Positions 17,561 through 26,606 of a stretch of DNA of 64,000 nt are shown here, one piece after another. Origin of the DNA: Halomonas huangheensis. GTDB lineage: Bacteria > Pseudomonadota > Gammaproteobacteria > Pseudomonadales > Halomonadaceae. Where the stretch lies: NCBI RefSeq assembly GCF_001431725.1, contig NZ_CP013106.1, forward strand, positions 3,472,001 to 3,536,000, in the 5' to 3' direction. Numbering within the stretch: position 1 is the stretch's first letter; each line of letters begins with the position of its first letter. The position numbers and the translations under genes are program-made. Below the pieces are notes generated by a model that was not told where the DNA came from, did no database searches, and was given only the letters and a program-made list of their open reading frames with translations.

Positions 17561-17573
17561 TTAGGCAACAAAC

Positions 17574-18584
17574 TCAGGACAGGGCGTCGACAACCTCTGC
17601 AATCACGGCAATGGTATCGCCCATGTTGACCTGTGCCGGGAAGCGACGCGCGGCAAGGATGCCATCACGCTGAGCACGATATTCGATGGGCTCTGCACCA
17701 CTGCGAGTCATGTCATAGACCCGTGCAATGATGTCCCCCTCGCGGACCTCATCTCCCAGCGAGAGAGTGAGTTCCAGCAGGCCAGTGTGCTCGCTCTGCA
17801 CATAGCAGCTGGCATCCGGCATATCGAGATAGATCTGCTCGGCCGGCATCTCGACTTCACCATCCTTGAGTCCATAATGGATCAAGAAGTTGTCGATACC
17901 GCGCTCGGTGATCGCCAGACTCTGCGGTGTCGAGGTGCCACCGCCACCCAGCTCGGTGGCGACGAATATCTTGCCCTGACTCTCCACCGCAGTATCGAAC
18001 AGCGCCGCCGCATCGAGTTCAAACATCACCATGGCATAGGGTGCACCGAAGGCCTTGGCGCCTTCCAGTGCAGCACGTTGTTGATCGGCATTATCCAGAA
18101 CGTGTGATGCTCCAAACGGGATAATATCCAGCGTGCGTCCCCCGGAGTGCAGGTCGAGTACCACATCAACCATCGGCACCAACTCACGGGTGAAGTAGTC
18201 AGCGATCTTCTCTGTCACGCTGCCATCCGGGTCACCGGGGAAGCTGCGATTGAGGTTGCCGCCGTCCATCGGCGAAGTGCGGCGCCCAACCTGAGCCGCA
18301 GGAGTATTCATCATCGGTACGATGATCACTCGACCATGCACATCCTCAGCCTTGAGCGAGCAGGAGAGTTTCTGCAGCGCGGTAATTCCCTCGTATTCAT
18401 CACCATGATTGCCGCCGGTGATCAGTGCTGTAGGCCCCTCGCCATTGGCGACTACCGTGACCGGAATCATCACCGCACCCCAGGCCGACTCATCATTGGA
18501 GATCGGCAGTTTGAGAAAACCGTGCTGTACGCCCTGGGCATCAAAATCGACGGTGGCGGAAATGGGGCTCTTGCGCTTGCTCAT
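17574..18584 (-). CDS. doeB: N-alpha-acetyl-L-2,4-diaminobutyrate deacetylase DoeB
   Basis: A 336-residue zinc-dependent hydrolase of the succinylglutamate desuccinylase/aspartoacylase family. Zinc ligands are in GGNHGDEYEG (His and Glu) and VLDLHSGG (His). The start at 18584 has AGGAG upstream; the longer frame to 18686 is not supported. It removes acetate from the product of DoeA to give L-2,4-diaminobutyrate. It lies 172 bp downstream of doeA on the same strand. Confidence 0.9.
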   Translation of the reverse strand: MSKRKSPISATVDFDAQGVQHGFLKLPISNDESAWGAVMIPVTVVANGEGPTALITGGNHGDEYEGITALQKLSCSLKAEDVHGRVIIVPMMNTPAAQVGRRTSPMDGGNLNRSFPGDPDGSVTEKIADYFTRELVPMVDVVLDLHSGGRTLDIIPFGASHVLDNADQQRAALEGAKAFGAPYAMVMFELDAAALFDTAVESQGKIFVATELGGGGTSTPQSLAITERGIDNFLIHYGLKDGEVEMPAEQIYLDMPDASCYVQSEHTGLLELTLSLGDEVREGDIIARVYDMTRSGAEPIEYRAQRDGILAARRFPAQVNMGDTIAVIAEVVDALS

Positions 18585-18756
18585 GATTTCTCCTGCACAA
18601 ATGGCGCCCTGCCGGTTACGCAAGGCGCCGTATCCACGAATCACACTCAGGAACAGTCTGAATAACTGCCTACGCAGGCAAATCACGCTGTCGCGTGGTG
18701 CTTCACTCTGCCTGGCGACCTCTTCAGATCGTCACTGGCGTATCTACAGGTGTAGG

Positions 18757-19956
18757 CTATTTGACGAACAACTGACGCGGGAAATTGGCCAGCGACTCGG
18801 CACCATTCTCGGTGATCAGAATGCTCTCGGTAATTTCCAGCCCCCAATCGTCCATCCACATCCCCGGCATGAAATGGAAGGTCATGCCGGGCTCAAGAAT
18901 GGTCTCGTCCGAAGGACGCAGGCTCATGGTGCGCTCGCCCCAGTCCGGAGGATAGCTGATACCGATCGGATAACCACAGCGCGCACCGCCACGGTCAAAG
19001 CCGTACTTGTCCATCGCCGCGCCAAGCGCCATGGCGATATCGGCAGTGCGATTGCCTGGGCGCGCCACAGCCAGGCCATTCTCGATGCCTTCAAGAAGCG
19101 CCGACTCGCCGCGGACGAAATCCTTCGGCGGCGTACCGAGAAATACGGTGCGCGACAGCGGGCAGTGATAACGCTTGTAGCAGCCGGCAATCTCGAAGAA
19201 TGTCCCTTCTCCCAGGCGGAAGGGCTCATCATCCCAGGTCAGGTGTGGAGCCGCGGCATCACTACCGGTCGGCAGCAGCGGTACGATGGCCGGGTAATCC
19301 CCACCGTGCACCTTGCCCTTCTCGTCGGTCCAGCCCTCGATGCCGACGCGATAGATTTCCGATACCAGCCGCGATTTGGGTAGCCCCGGCTCGATCACTT
19401 CGAGAATGCGCGTGTGCATGCCCTCAACGATACGTGCCGCCACGCGCATATATTCAATTTCACGCGGCGACTTGATGGCACGACACCAATTTACCAACGA
19501 GTTGGCATCCTGGAAGCGCGCATGTGGCAGTTCCTTGACCAGACTCTGCCACGCCTTGGCCGAGAAATAGTAATTGTCCATTTCCAGCCCAACCACACCG
19601 TCGGTCCAGCCTCGATCCGGCATGATCGACTGAGCCAGATACTCCATCGGGTGCATGTCCGGATTCTGGACATAATAGTCAGGGTAGTAGGTGATATTGT
19701 CGGGATTCATCCAGCAGGTGCGCAGCGCACCATTGCTGTCCTGACGCCGGCCATACCATACCGGCTCACCTTCCAGCCCCAGCAATACACATTGGTGTAC
19801 GTAGAACGACCAACCGTCATAGCCCGTCAACCAGGCCATATTGGAAGGATCGCTGATGATCATCACGTCAATGCCACGCACGGCCATATCGGCACGCACC
19901 TTCTGCAGGCGCTGTGCGTATTCCTCACGAGTGAACGGCAGTGAAACCTGAATCAT
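18757..19956 (-). CDS. doeA: Ectoine hydrolase DoeA
   Basis: A 399-residue protein of the peptidase M24 (creatinase/Xaa-Pro) family. An N-terminal creatinase-like domain (about residues 10-150, with GIDVMIISDPSNMAWLTGYD) precedes the pita-bread domain. DoeA opens the ectoine ring to N-acetyl-2,4-diaminobutyrate, the first step of breakdown. It heads the minus-strand cluster and is divergent from the MocR regulator across 330 bp. Alternative M24 aminopeptidase function is unlikely given doeB and doeX directly downstream. Confidence 0.92.
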   Translation of the reverse strand: MIQVSLPFTREEYAQRLQKVRADMAVRGIDVMIISDPSNMAWLTGYDGWSFYVHQCVLLGLEGEPVWYGRRQDSNGALRTCWMNPDNITYYPDYYVQNPDMHPMEYLAQSIMPDRGWTDGVVGLEMDNYYFSAKAWQSLVKELPHARFQDANSLVNWCRAIKSPREIEYMRVAARIVEGMHTRILEVIEPGLPKSRLVSEIYRVGIEGWTDEKGKVHGGDYPAIVPLLPTGSDAAAPHLTWDDEPFRLGEGTFFEIAGCYKRYHCPLSRTVFLGTPPKDFVRGESALLEGIENGLAVARPGNRTADIAMALGAAMDKYGFDRGGARCGYPIGISYPPDWGERTMSLRPSDETILEPGMTFHFMPGMWMDDWGLEITESILITENGAESLANFPRQLFVK

Positions 19957-20286
19957 GAAACCACTCGCCCTACAAAGACATCACCGAAACCCGGGCAAGT
20001 TCCGGAACCAGTAAATCCCCCGGACCATACGCCCCAGCGCCATCCAGCAACTGATCGGTACGTCCAGGTTATTCACTCACGGTCCCACCAGCCCGGCACT
20101 ATTCTTATATCCCTACGGCCTGCCTCGACACCGCAGACATCATCTGCTTCTGGTCTCTTTTCTGGCATATTGCGACAGCAAATGTCATGATTTATCGTGT
20201 CGCTTGATCATGACAATGTCTTAACAATGTCGTTGTGGTGATACTAGCACCACAACCATGATTTCGGTCAAAGGGTTTATTGAGTC
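19957..20286. promoter_or_regulatory. doeA / MocR-regulator divergent control region
   Basis: No gene in this 330-bp spacer. It has two clear dyads: TGTCATGAT (20183-20191) with ATCATGACA (20207-20215), and the tight hairpin at 20232-20256. Both lie nearer the regulator gene and are the best candidates for operator sites acting on both directions. Confidence 0.6.
20232..20256. promoter_or_regulatory. Inverted repeat GTTGTGGTG-N7-CACCACAAC
   Basis: A perfect 9-bp inverted repeat with a 7-bp centre (ATACTAG), ending 30 bp before the ATG of the MocR-type regulator. Position suggests autorepression. Confidence 0.6.
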
Positions 20287-21693
20287 ATGACAATTGACCT
20301 GACACGTTACCTCGACGATAGCCAACCAAAGTACCTGGCGATCGCTCGAGCCCTATCGCGCGCGATACGTGCCGGAGAGCTGACGCCAGGCACTCGCCTG
20401 CCGCCACACCGCACGCTGGCGGAGCTCCTCGGCGTCAGTGTCCAGACCGTCTCACGTGCCTATGCTCAAGCAGAGAAAATGGGCCTGGTGCGCTCCCGAG
20501 TCGGTAGTGGTACCTGGATCAATGTACTGGATGACTCACGTGAATCTGCCTACCTGCGCAATGGCGAGCTTCGTGATGCGGACCAGTTGATCGACATGTC
20601 GATTGCACATCCTGTATGTCCAGCGGATCATCACGACCGGTTTCGGCGCACTCTAATGCAGATCGCCGAGCATTCTCACCCGGATATTGTCACTGCCAGT
20701 CGGCCCATTGCAGGACTTGTTCACCATCGCGAACGTGCCAACGCCTGGCTGACCAGTCAGCTATGTATGCCCGGCGACATCGATGACCGTATTCTCTGCA
20801 ACGGTGCTGCGCATGGCTTGATGCTCGCTATCTCCAGTGTGGTCCAGCATGGAGATCTGGTACTCACCGAGGCCCTCACCGATCACGGCCTGATCGCCCT
20901 GTCACGAACTCTCGGCTTCCAGCTTCGTGGGGTTCCGGTCGATGAACTGGGCGTCATGCCCGATGCGCTGGATGCGGCCTGCCATCGCTTCAAGCCACGC
21001 GCTGTGTGTCTGACCCCCACCCAGCTCAATCCCACTGGCGCGACCATGGATGCTACCCGGCGTGATGAAATCGCCGCGGTTCTCGAGCGTCATGGTGTAT
21101 GGCTGATAGAAGATGATGTGCATGCGCTTCTCGAGTCCCCGGGCCTGATGCCGATCAGCGCGCGTATCCCCCACCAGGGCTTTCATGTCACCAGCCTGAC
21201 CAAGGTCACCGTCCCGGGACTGCGCACGGGATACGTCACCGTGCCGCGCGGACAATTGCATCACACCCTGCCACGCCTGCGTGCCACCTGCTGGATGGCA
21301 CCTCCGTTGATGTTCGAGATTGCCGACCGTTGGATCGAGGATGGTACCGTCAATGAACTGGCGCTCATTCAGCGCCAACTGCTCGCAGAGCGCCAACAGC
21401 TGGCAGCAGGAATCCTGCGTGCCCATCCACTGGAATCACGACCGACCAGCCTGCACGTCTGGCTAACGCTGCCCAATGCCTGGCGAGCCGAAGAACTTCA
21501 GCAATTGACGGAACAGGAAGGGTTGGCCATCACCACCGCCAGTCCGTTCATGGTCGAGCAGACGCCGCCGCCGCGACGGATACGTCTGAGCCTCGGTGCG
21601 GAGCCTGATATCCGGCGGCTCGAGGAAGGATTGCAACGGCTGGCAGAGTTGTTGGAGGATTCACCTCCGCCCATGATGCAGATTGTCTACTGA
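20287..21693 (+). CDS. MocR/GabR-type GntR regulator, candidate EnuR
   Basis: A 468-residue regulator with an N-terminal GntR winged helix (about residues 12-78, LPPHRTLAELLGVSVQTVSR) and an aminotransferase-like domain. The PLP lysine is Lys306 in VTSLTKVTVPGLRTGYV. It is divergent from doeA. In other ectoine degraders the MocR-type EnuR, which binds PLP and senses ectoine-derived 2,4-diaminobutyrates, controls the catabolic genes, so the same role is likely here. The next gene on the strand starts 29 bp downstream, so the regulator may be co-transcribed with the GhrA-like reductase. Placement, not sequence identity, is the basis for the EnuR suggestion. Confidence 0.85.
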   Translation: MTIDLTRYLDDSQPKYLAIARALSRAIRAGELTPGTRLPPHRTLAELLGVSVQTVSRAYAQAEKMGLVRSRVGSGTWINVLDDSRESAYLRNGELRDADQLIDMSIAHPVCPADHHDRFRRTLMQIAEHSHPDIVTASRPIAGLVHHRERANAWLTSQLCMPGDIDDRILCNGAAHGLMLAISSVVQHGDLVLTEALTDHGLIALSRTLGFQLRGVPVDELGVMPDALDAACHRFKPRAVCLTPTQLNPTGATMDATRRDEIAAVLERHGVWLIEDDVHALLESPGLMPISARIPHQGFHVTSLTKVTVPGLRTGYVTVPRGQLHHTLPRLRATCWMAPPLMFEIADRWIEDGTVNELALIQRQLLAERQQLAAGILRAHPLESRPTSLHVWLTLPNAWRAEELQQLTEQEGLAITTASPFMVEQTPPPRRIRLSLGAEPDIRRLEEGLQRLAELLEDSPPPMMQIVY

Positions 21694-21722
21694 CAACAGC
21701 CCCAATGCGAGATGGAGTGACC

Positions 21723-22661
21723 ATGCGAATTCTGGTGCATATCAGTAATGCCGAGAGCTGGCGGGATGAGATGGCGCGCCGTCTGCCTCAGGCCGAGATC
21801 AAGACCAGCCAGCAAGCCTCTCCGGAATGGCGCGCCGGCGTAGATTACCTGGCGGCCTGGAAGCCGGACGAGGCGCTGTTGCGTGAATGCAGTGGCCTCA
21901 AGGCCATTCTCAATCTCGGCGCTGGCGTGGACGCCCTGCTGGCCAACCCGGCCCTGCCTGCCAATGTGCCGATCATCAAGTTGCGCGATGCCGGCATGGC
22001 CACCTTGATCGCCGACTACGTCCACTATGCGCTGCTGCACTTCCAACGCGACTTTGATCGTTATGCGCAGTTGCAACGTCAGCGTCGCTGGCAGCCTCAT
22101 GAAGTCGTGGACAAGAGCGAGTGGGGGGTTGGCGTGCTGGGTCTGGGGGCCATAGGCACCAGCGTGGCCCAACACATTGCCGAGGAAGGTTTTCCGGTCT
22201 ACGGCTGGAGCCGTTCACCGAAACAGGTGGCGGGCATTGAATGTCATCATGGTGATGACGGCCTGGAGTTTGTTCTGCGTCATAGCACCAGCCTGGTGCT
22301 GCTGCTTCCGGACACGCCTGCCACACACCAGTTGATGAATGCCGAGCGCCTCGCGCTACTGCCTCAAGGTGCCAGCCTGATCAACCCCGGCCGTGGAACG
22401 CTGATCGACGAAGCCTCCCTGCTTGAGGCACTGGGCGATGACAACCAGCCCGGACGCCTGCGTGGCGCCGTCCTCGATGCCTTCCCCGTGGAACCACTCA
22501 GCGAAACCAGTCCGCTGTGGAGCCATCCACGGATCATCGTTACACCGCATATGGCCGGCCCTACTCCCCTCCATGAGGCGCTCGATCAGGTTGTCACCAG
22601 CATCGAAGCCCTGGAAGCGGGAGAACCGGTGGAAAGCATCGACCGCCAGGCCGGTTATTGA
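21723..22661 (+). CDS. ghrA: Glyoxylate/hydroxypyruvate reductase A (D-2-hydroxyacid dehydrogenase)
   Basis: A 312-residue NAD(P)H-dependent D-2-hydroxyacid dehydrogenase, the same length as E. coli GhrA. The Rossmann motif is GVGVLGLGAIGTSVA, the catalytic Arg is expected in LINPGRGTLIDEA and the His in VTPHMAGPT. GGAGTGACC precedes the ATG at 21723. It reduces glyoxylate or hydroxypyruvate to glycolate or glycerate. It follows the MocR gene by 29 bp. No link with ectoine metabolism is evident. Confidence 0.88.
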   Translation: MRILVHISNAESWRDEMARRLPQAEIKTSQQASPEWRAGVDYLAAWKPDEALLRECSGLKAILNLGAGVDALLANPALPANVPIIKLRDAGMATLIADYVHYALLHFQRDFDRYAQLQRQRRWQPHEVVDKSEWGVGVLGLGAIGTSVAQHIAEEGFPVYGWSRSPKQVAGIECHHGDDGLEFVLRHSTSLVLLLPDTPATHQLMNAERLALLPQGASLINPGRGTLIDEASLLEALGDDNQPGRLRGAVLDAFPVEPLSETSPLWSHPRIIVTPHMAGPTPLHEALDQVVTSIEALEAGEPVESIDRQAGY

Positions 22662-22697
22662 GGGCATCAGTCACCTGAGAGCGTTCCCGGAACGCAA

Positions 22698-22729
22698 CAG
22701 GCTGTCACAGGATTGCCTGTGACAGCCTG
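22698..22729. terminator. Bidirectional hairpin between convergent ghrA and yghU
   Basis: A perfect 14-bp inverted repeat, CAGGCTGTCACAGG and its complement, with loop ATTG. There is no T-run on either side, so termination is likely but not certain. It separates two convergent genes. Confidence 0.65.
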
Positions 22730-22771
22730 GTCGGAACCGACGAATCGCCGGTGACGATTCGGCTCAGCAGA

Positions 22772-23635
22772 TCAAGTCAGCTTGTCCTGCGTGCGCGTCT
22801 TGAAATCAGCGGCATCATGACGTTCATGCAATTGCTCGGACAACTCACCAGAGGTGCGGTTGACCATCCTCCCCCGCTGCACCGCCGGACGTGCGGCCAG
22901 GGCCTCGGCCCAACGCCTGACGTTGGTGTACTCATGCGCGGACAGAAACTCGGCAGCATCGTACTGGTTATTGATTACCAGACCGCCATACCAGGGGAAG
23001 ATCGCCATATCGGCAATGCTGTACTCATCGCCCGCGATAAATTCGCGCTCGGCCAACTGACGGTCGAGCACATCCAACTGCCGTTTGGTCTCCATCGTGT
23101 AACGATTGATCGGATACTCATACTTCTCCGGGGCATAGGCATAGAAATGCCCAAAGCCACCGCCAACGAATGGCGCCGAGCCCATCTGCCAGAACAGCCA
23201 GTTCATCACCTCTGTGCGCGCACTCACGTCCCTGGGCAGGAAGGCCCCGAACTTCTCGGCGAGGTAGAACAGAATCGAGCCGGACTCGAAAATCCGCAGT
23301 GGTTTATCGCCACTATGATCGGACAGCGCAGGAATCTTGGAGTTGGGGTTGATGTCCACAAACCCACTGCCGAACTGGTCGCCATCACCGATACGAATCA
23401 ACCAGGCATCGTACTCGGCCCCCTTGTGACCAAGCGCCAACAGCTCCTCGAGCATGATGGTCACCTTGACGCCATTGGGCGTACCCAGCGAGTAGAGTTG
23501 CAGTGGATGCTGGCCTACCGGTAGTTCACGCTCATGCGTCGCTCCAGCGACTGGACGATTGATGCTGGCAAACTGACCGCCACTGGCACCCTCCCATGTC
23601 CATACACGAGGTGGCTGATAGGTGTCATTGCTCAT
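22772..23635 (-). CDS. yghU: YghU-type glutathione S-transferase
   Basis: A 287-residue GST, nearly the length of E. coli YghU and alignable along its whole length: HPLQLYSLGTPNGVKVTIML, AWLIRIGDGDQFGSGFV, NPNSKIPAL, GGFGHFYAYAPE, and AVQRGRMVN near the end. YghU proteins bind two glutathione molecules and show disulphide-bond reductase activity. The start at 23635 is preferred (GGAGA upstream) over an in-frame ATG 12 bp earlier. It follows nemA by 33 bp on the same strand, suggesting a joint electrophile- or redox-stress unit. Confidence 0.92.
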   Translation of the reverse strand: MSNDTYQPPRVWTWEGASGGQFASINRPVAGATHERELPVGQHPLQLYSLGTPNGVKVTIMLEELLALGHKGAEYDAWLIRIGDGDQFGSGFVDINPNSKIPALSDHSGDKPLRIFESGSILFYLAEKFGAFLPRDVSARTEVMNWLFWQMGSAPFVGGGFGHFYAYAPEKYEYPINRYTMETKRQLDVLDRQLAEREFIAGDEYSIADMAIFPWYGGLVINNQYDAAEFLSAHEYTNVRRWAEALAARPAVQRGRMVNRTSGELSEQLHERHDAADFKTRTQDKLT

Positions 23636-23668
23636 CGAGATCTCCATGCCTCAGGGTTGTAAATGGCG

Positions 23669-24784
23669 TTATGACTGCTGCTCTGCAAGAGCAGGGTAAT
23701 CCGTGTAGCCGTGCTCGTCGCCACCATAGAAGGTAGATGGCTGCGGTTCGTTGAGCGCGGCGCCCTGGCGCAACCGCTGTGGTAGGTCAGGATTGGCAAT
23801 GAACGGGCGACCGAAACTTACCAGGTCGGCCTTGCCCGCACGAATCCGCGTTCGAGCTTCCTCGGCGTCATAGCGCCCGTTGGCAACATACACTGCCGAG
23901 AACGCTGCTCGAATGGCGTCGATAATCTCTTCCGGTCGACCATTGGCATGATTGCCCTGGAAGGAGTCTTCGACGACTTCGAGATAGCCGATGCCGATAT
24001 CATCCAGTTCCGCCGCGAGGGCTGCAAAAGTCTCCTGCGGATGGTCATCGTACATGGCATTGAAACTGCCGGTGGGGCTGATGCGCACACCAACTCGCTC
24101 TGGGCCCCAGATATCCACGACAGCCTGCACGACTTCCAATGGCAGGCGCAAACGGTTCTCGAGGCTGCCGCCGTAGGCGTCACTACGCACATTACTGCCG
24201 GACTTGATGAACTGGTCCAGTAGATAGCCATTGGCGGCATGTATCTGAACACCATCGAAGCCGGCCTCACGCGCATTGATCGCCGCCTGCCGATACTGTT
24301 CGATGATGCCGGGGATCTCGTCGCTCTCCAGCGCTCTGGGAGTGGGAATTTCCAGCATGCCTGAGTCCTTGCTGACAAAGGTCTGGGCACCTTCCGGTTT
24401 GATGGCCGAAGGCGCTACAGGAAGTTCCCCATTCGGTTGCAGGGCTGGGTGGGAGATCCGACCGACATGCCACATCTGCAGTTGAATTCGGCCGCCGGCC
24501 TCATGTACCGCCTCGGTAACCGCACGCCATCCGGCAATCTGCTCAGGACTATGAATGCCCGGCGTAAAAGCATATCCCTTGCCCTGAGGCGAAATCTGGG
24601 TTGCCTCACTGATGATCAGTCCAGCCCCTGCACGCTGCCGGTAGTACTCGACGTTCATGGCCTGAGGAACGTCGCCTGGCTGCGCTGACCTCGAACGGGT
24701 CAGCGGTGACATCAGGATACGATTGGGCAGTTCCAGGCCACCGATCTTCAAAGGGGTAAATAGCGGATCCAGTTGTTCCGTCAT
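23669..24784 (-). CDS. nemA: Old yellow enzyme family ene-reductase NemA
   Basis: A 371-residue FMN-dependent ene-reductase. The substrate-anchoring HxxN motif is in QIHAANGYLLDQFIK, with NRILMSPLTRSR near the N-terminus and DLVSFGRPFIANPDLP near the end. It reduces activated alkenes, N-ethylmaleimide and nitrate esters with NADPH. It is transcribed with yghU, and its promoter region carries the TAGACCAGTCTA motif that is also found before the TetR gene, so repression by that regulator is very likely. Confidence 0.92.
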   Translation of the reverse strand: MTEQLDPLFTPLKIGGLELPNRILMSPLTRSRSAQPGDVPQAMNVEYYRQRAGAGLIISEATQISPQGKGYAFTPGIHSPEQIAGWRAVTEAVHEAGGRIQLQMWHVGRISHPALQPNGELPVAPSAIKPEGAQTFVSKDSGMLEIPTPRALESDEIPGIIEQYRQAAINAREAGFDGVQIHAANGYLLDQFIKSGSNVRSDAYGGSLENRLRLPLEVVQAVVDIWGPERVGVRISPTGSFNAMYDDHPQETFAALAAELDDIGIGYLEVVEDSFQGNHANGRPEEIIDAIRAAFSAVYVANGRYDAEEARTRIRAGKADLVSFGRPFIANPDLPQRLRQGAALNEPQPSTFYGGDEHGYTDYPALAEQQS

Positions 24785-24882
24785 GGTTCATGATTCCCTG
24801 GCTGTAGGGTGGATGTCGGCAAGCGTCTGTATTCCACTAGCCGCAAGTTACCGCTTCATGCTTATATGCTCTAGACTATATA

Positions 24883-24894
24883 TAGACCAGTCTA
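24883..24894. promoter_or_regulatory. NemR-like operator TAGACCAGTCTA upstream of nemA
   Basis: An inverted repeat TAGAC-CA-GTCTA about 100 bp before the nemA start, flanked by AT-rich CTAGACTATATA. It shares ten bases, TAGACCAGTC, with 25576-25585 just before the TetR gene. E. coli NemR recognises a related TAGACCnnnnGGTCTA box. Confidence 0.75.
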
Positions 24895-24976
24895 CTAGTA
24901 GAAGTGCAAATCAATCACCACTATCGAGTCGATAGGCAATACCGCCAACGCGCTGGAGAAAGCCTTGCCCATGAAA

Positions 24977-25564
24977 TCAGGAGGGTTTGAGACAAGCCAT
25001 CAGCGTCTGTTCAAACTCGTACATAGGCCGACAATCCTTGACTGTCTTGGCCCGCAATAGAGCGCCCTGCCACCCAGCCATGGCAAAGGCTGCCAATGCT
25101 TCTGCGTCGAGGTCGTGACGAATGCTACCTTCGGCCTGCCCGTCCTTGAGACAATCGGCCAGGTAGCCCTCCCAGCGCTGGAAGATCCGAGCCAATGCAT
25201 CACGCAGCGCATCACTGCGCGAAGACATCTCCTGGCCCAGATTACCGATCAGACAACCGCGTGAATGGTCACAACGCTGCATATCGGTACGCGATGTGTT
25301 CAACCAGGCACACAACCGCTCCACAGCTGGCCGTGAAGGATCCTTGAGCATGGCGGACATCTGCTGATCACTTTCTTCGGCAAAGGCCTCAATGACCGCC
25401 AGGCCAAAGGCTTCCTTGCTGGCGAAGTAGTGATAGAACGAGCCTTTGGGCACCCCCGCATCCTTGAGCACCGCATTGATGCCCGTCGCGTTGTAGCCCT
25501 GCTCGGAGATGATGGTCTTGCCGACCTGAATCAACAGGTCACGCGTTGGAGAGGTATGAGTCAT
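24977..25564 (-). CDS. nemR: TetR-family regulator, NemR-like
   Basis: A 195-residue TetR regulator. The helix-turn-helix ends in GVPKGSFYHYFASKEAFG (about residues 38-55). A cysteine in CDHSRGCLIGNLGQEMS matches the place where NemR has the redox-reactive Cys106. Start 25564 is the one directly preceded by the operator copy at 25576-25585. It lies upstream of nemA on the same strand. It probably represses itself and nemA-yghU and is released by electrophiles or hypochlorous acid, by analogy with E. coli. Confidence 0.82.
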   Translation of the reverse strand: MTHTSPTRDLLIQVGKTIISEQGYNATGINAVLKDAGVPKGSFYHYFASKEAFGLAVIEAFAEESDQQMSAMLKDPSRPAVERLCAWLNTSRTDMQRCDHSRGCLIGNLGQEMSSRSDALRDALARIFQRWEGYLADCLKDGQAEGSIRHDLDAEALAAFAMAGWQGALLRAKTVKDCRPMYEFEQTLMACLKPS

Positions 25565-25575
25565 GGACAATAGAC

Positions 25576-25585
25576 TAGACCAGTC
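25576..25585. promoter_or_regulatory. NemR-like operator copy upstream of the TetR gene
   Basis: TAGACCAGTC, identical to ten bases of the nemA operator, lies 12 bp before the TetR gene start and so could block its own transcription. The right arm is less symmetric (GGTTAG). Confidence 0.7.
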
Positions 25586-25610
25586 GGTTAGTAACCACAA
25601 GCGCCATGTA

Positions 25611-25640
25611 CCCCCATGGGCGTCCTGCCCATGGGGGGCA
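25611..25640. repeat. Inverted repeat in the DJ-1/TetR spacer
   Basis: CCCCCATGGGC and GCCCATGGGGG face each other across a short loop. It sits between the heptamer array and the TetR gene. It may act as a terminator for the DJ-1 gene, though no T-run follows. Confidence 0.6.
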
Positions 25641-25656
25641 GCGAGCATCGAGCTGC

Positions 25657-25672
25657 GGGGTTACTTACAGCT
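25657..25672 (+). repeat. Shared 16-bp motif next to heptamer array (copy 2)
   Basis: GGGGTTACTTACAGCT, 30 bp before the (TCGTAGC)10 array; see the copies at 2906-2921 and 5882-5897. Confidence 0.6.
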
Positions 25673-25701
25673 TATAACTTACCGCTTACAGCTCGAGCTG
25701 C

Positions 25702-25771
25702 TCGTAGCTCGTAGCTCGTAGCTCGTAGCTCGTAGCTCGTAGCTCGTAGCTCGTAGCTCGTAGCTCGTAGC
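25702..25771. repeat. Heptamer satellite (TCGTAGC)10
   Basis: Ten perfect copies of the unit also seen at 11481-11536. It ends 11 bp from the stop codon of the DJ-1/PfpI gene, again immediately 3' of a coding region. Confidence 0.95.
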
Positions 25772-25782
25772 AGGCCGCCAAC

Positions 25783-26340
25783 CTACAGCAGTTGGTTGAA
25801 CTGCCTCAGCCACTCGGGGTGCGCCGGCCACGCCGGGGCCGTTACGTAGTGGCCACTGGTCACGGCATCGGTCACCTCAAGGTCAACGAACTCCCCACCC
25901 GCCAGATGAACTTCGGGGGCACAAGCGGGATAGGCTGACACGCGATAACCATCAAGGCGCACTGCGGCAGCCAACAGCTGAGCACCGTGACAGATGGCAG
26001 CAACGGGCTTCTTGCCGTCGACAAAGTGACGCACGATCTCGAGCACTCGCTCATCAAGACGCAGGTACTCAGGAGCACGGCCGCCGGGGATCACCAGGCC
26101 GTCATAATCGGCCAGAGTGATATCCGCAAAGGTCTCATTGAGCGTGAAGTTGTGACCAGGCTTTTCCGAGTACGTCTGATCACCCTCGAAATCATGAATC
26201 GCCGTCTTGACCGTATCGCCTTCGCGCTTGTCCGGACAAACAGCATCTACGCTGTGGCCCATGGCCTGAAGTGCCTGGAACGGCACCATCACCTCGTAGT
26301 CTTCTACGAAGTCGCCTGCAATCAACAGTAATCTTGCCAT
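25783..26340 (-). CDS. DJ-1/PfpI family protein
   Basis: A 185-residue single-domain protein of the class-I glutamine amidotransferase-like superfamily. The nucleophile elbow is [10 protein letters not shown] with the Cys-His pair, and [14 protein letters not shown] is the loop upstream. Family members act as deglycases, glyoxalases or stress chaperones, and specific activity cannot be told from sequence. It is upstream of the nemR-nemA-yghU group on the same strand, a setting that fits electrophile or carbonyl stress, but the heptamer array between them argues for a separate transcript. Confidence 0.87.
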   Translation of the reverse strand: MARLLLIAGDFVEDYEVMVPFQALQAMGHSVDAVCPDKREGDTVKTAIHDFEGDQTYSEKPGHNFTLNETFADITLADYDGLVIPGGRAPEYLRLDERVLEIVRHFVDGKKPVAAICHGAQLLAAAVRLDGYRVSAYPACAPEVHLAGGEFVDLEVTDAVTSGHYVTAPAWPAHPEWLRQFNQLL

Positions 26341-26606
26341 GTCGTCGAACTCCTCGGTTTGGGATAAAAACGTAGGGCTCTCTGAAACATCACGGTCGCT
26401 TCATACGACTCTGTGCTCATGCTGTGTTGCAGCGTACCCGTTGTCTACTGGCCTCGCCATGGTCTTGTCTCAGTTCTTTGCTACTCCGGGCAAGCAACAC
26501 TATAGCCCCCTGCTTACGCACCTACAGGGGAACCTTTCCCATCGCTCGGCATCCGAGTGTCATTGAATGACTTCCCCGCTACCCTGTTTGACGGAGTCTG
26601 CTGCCC

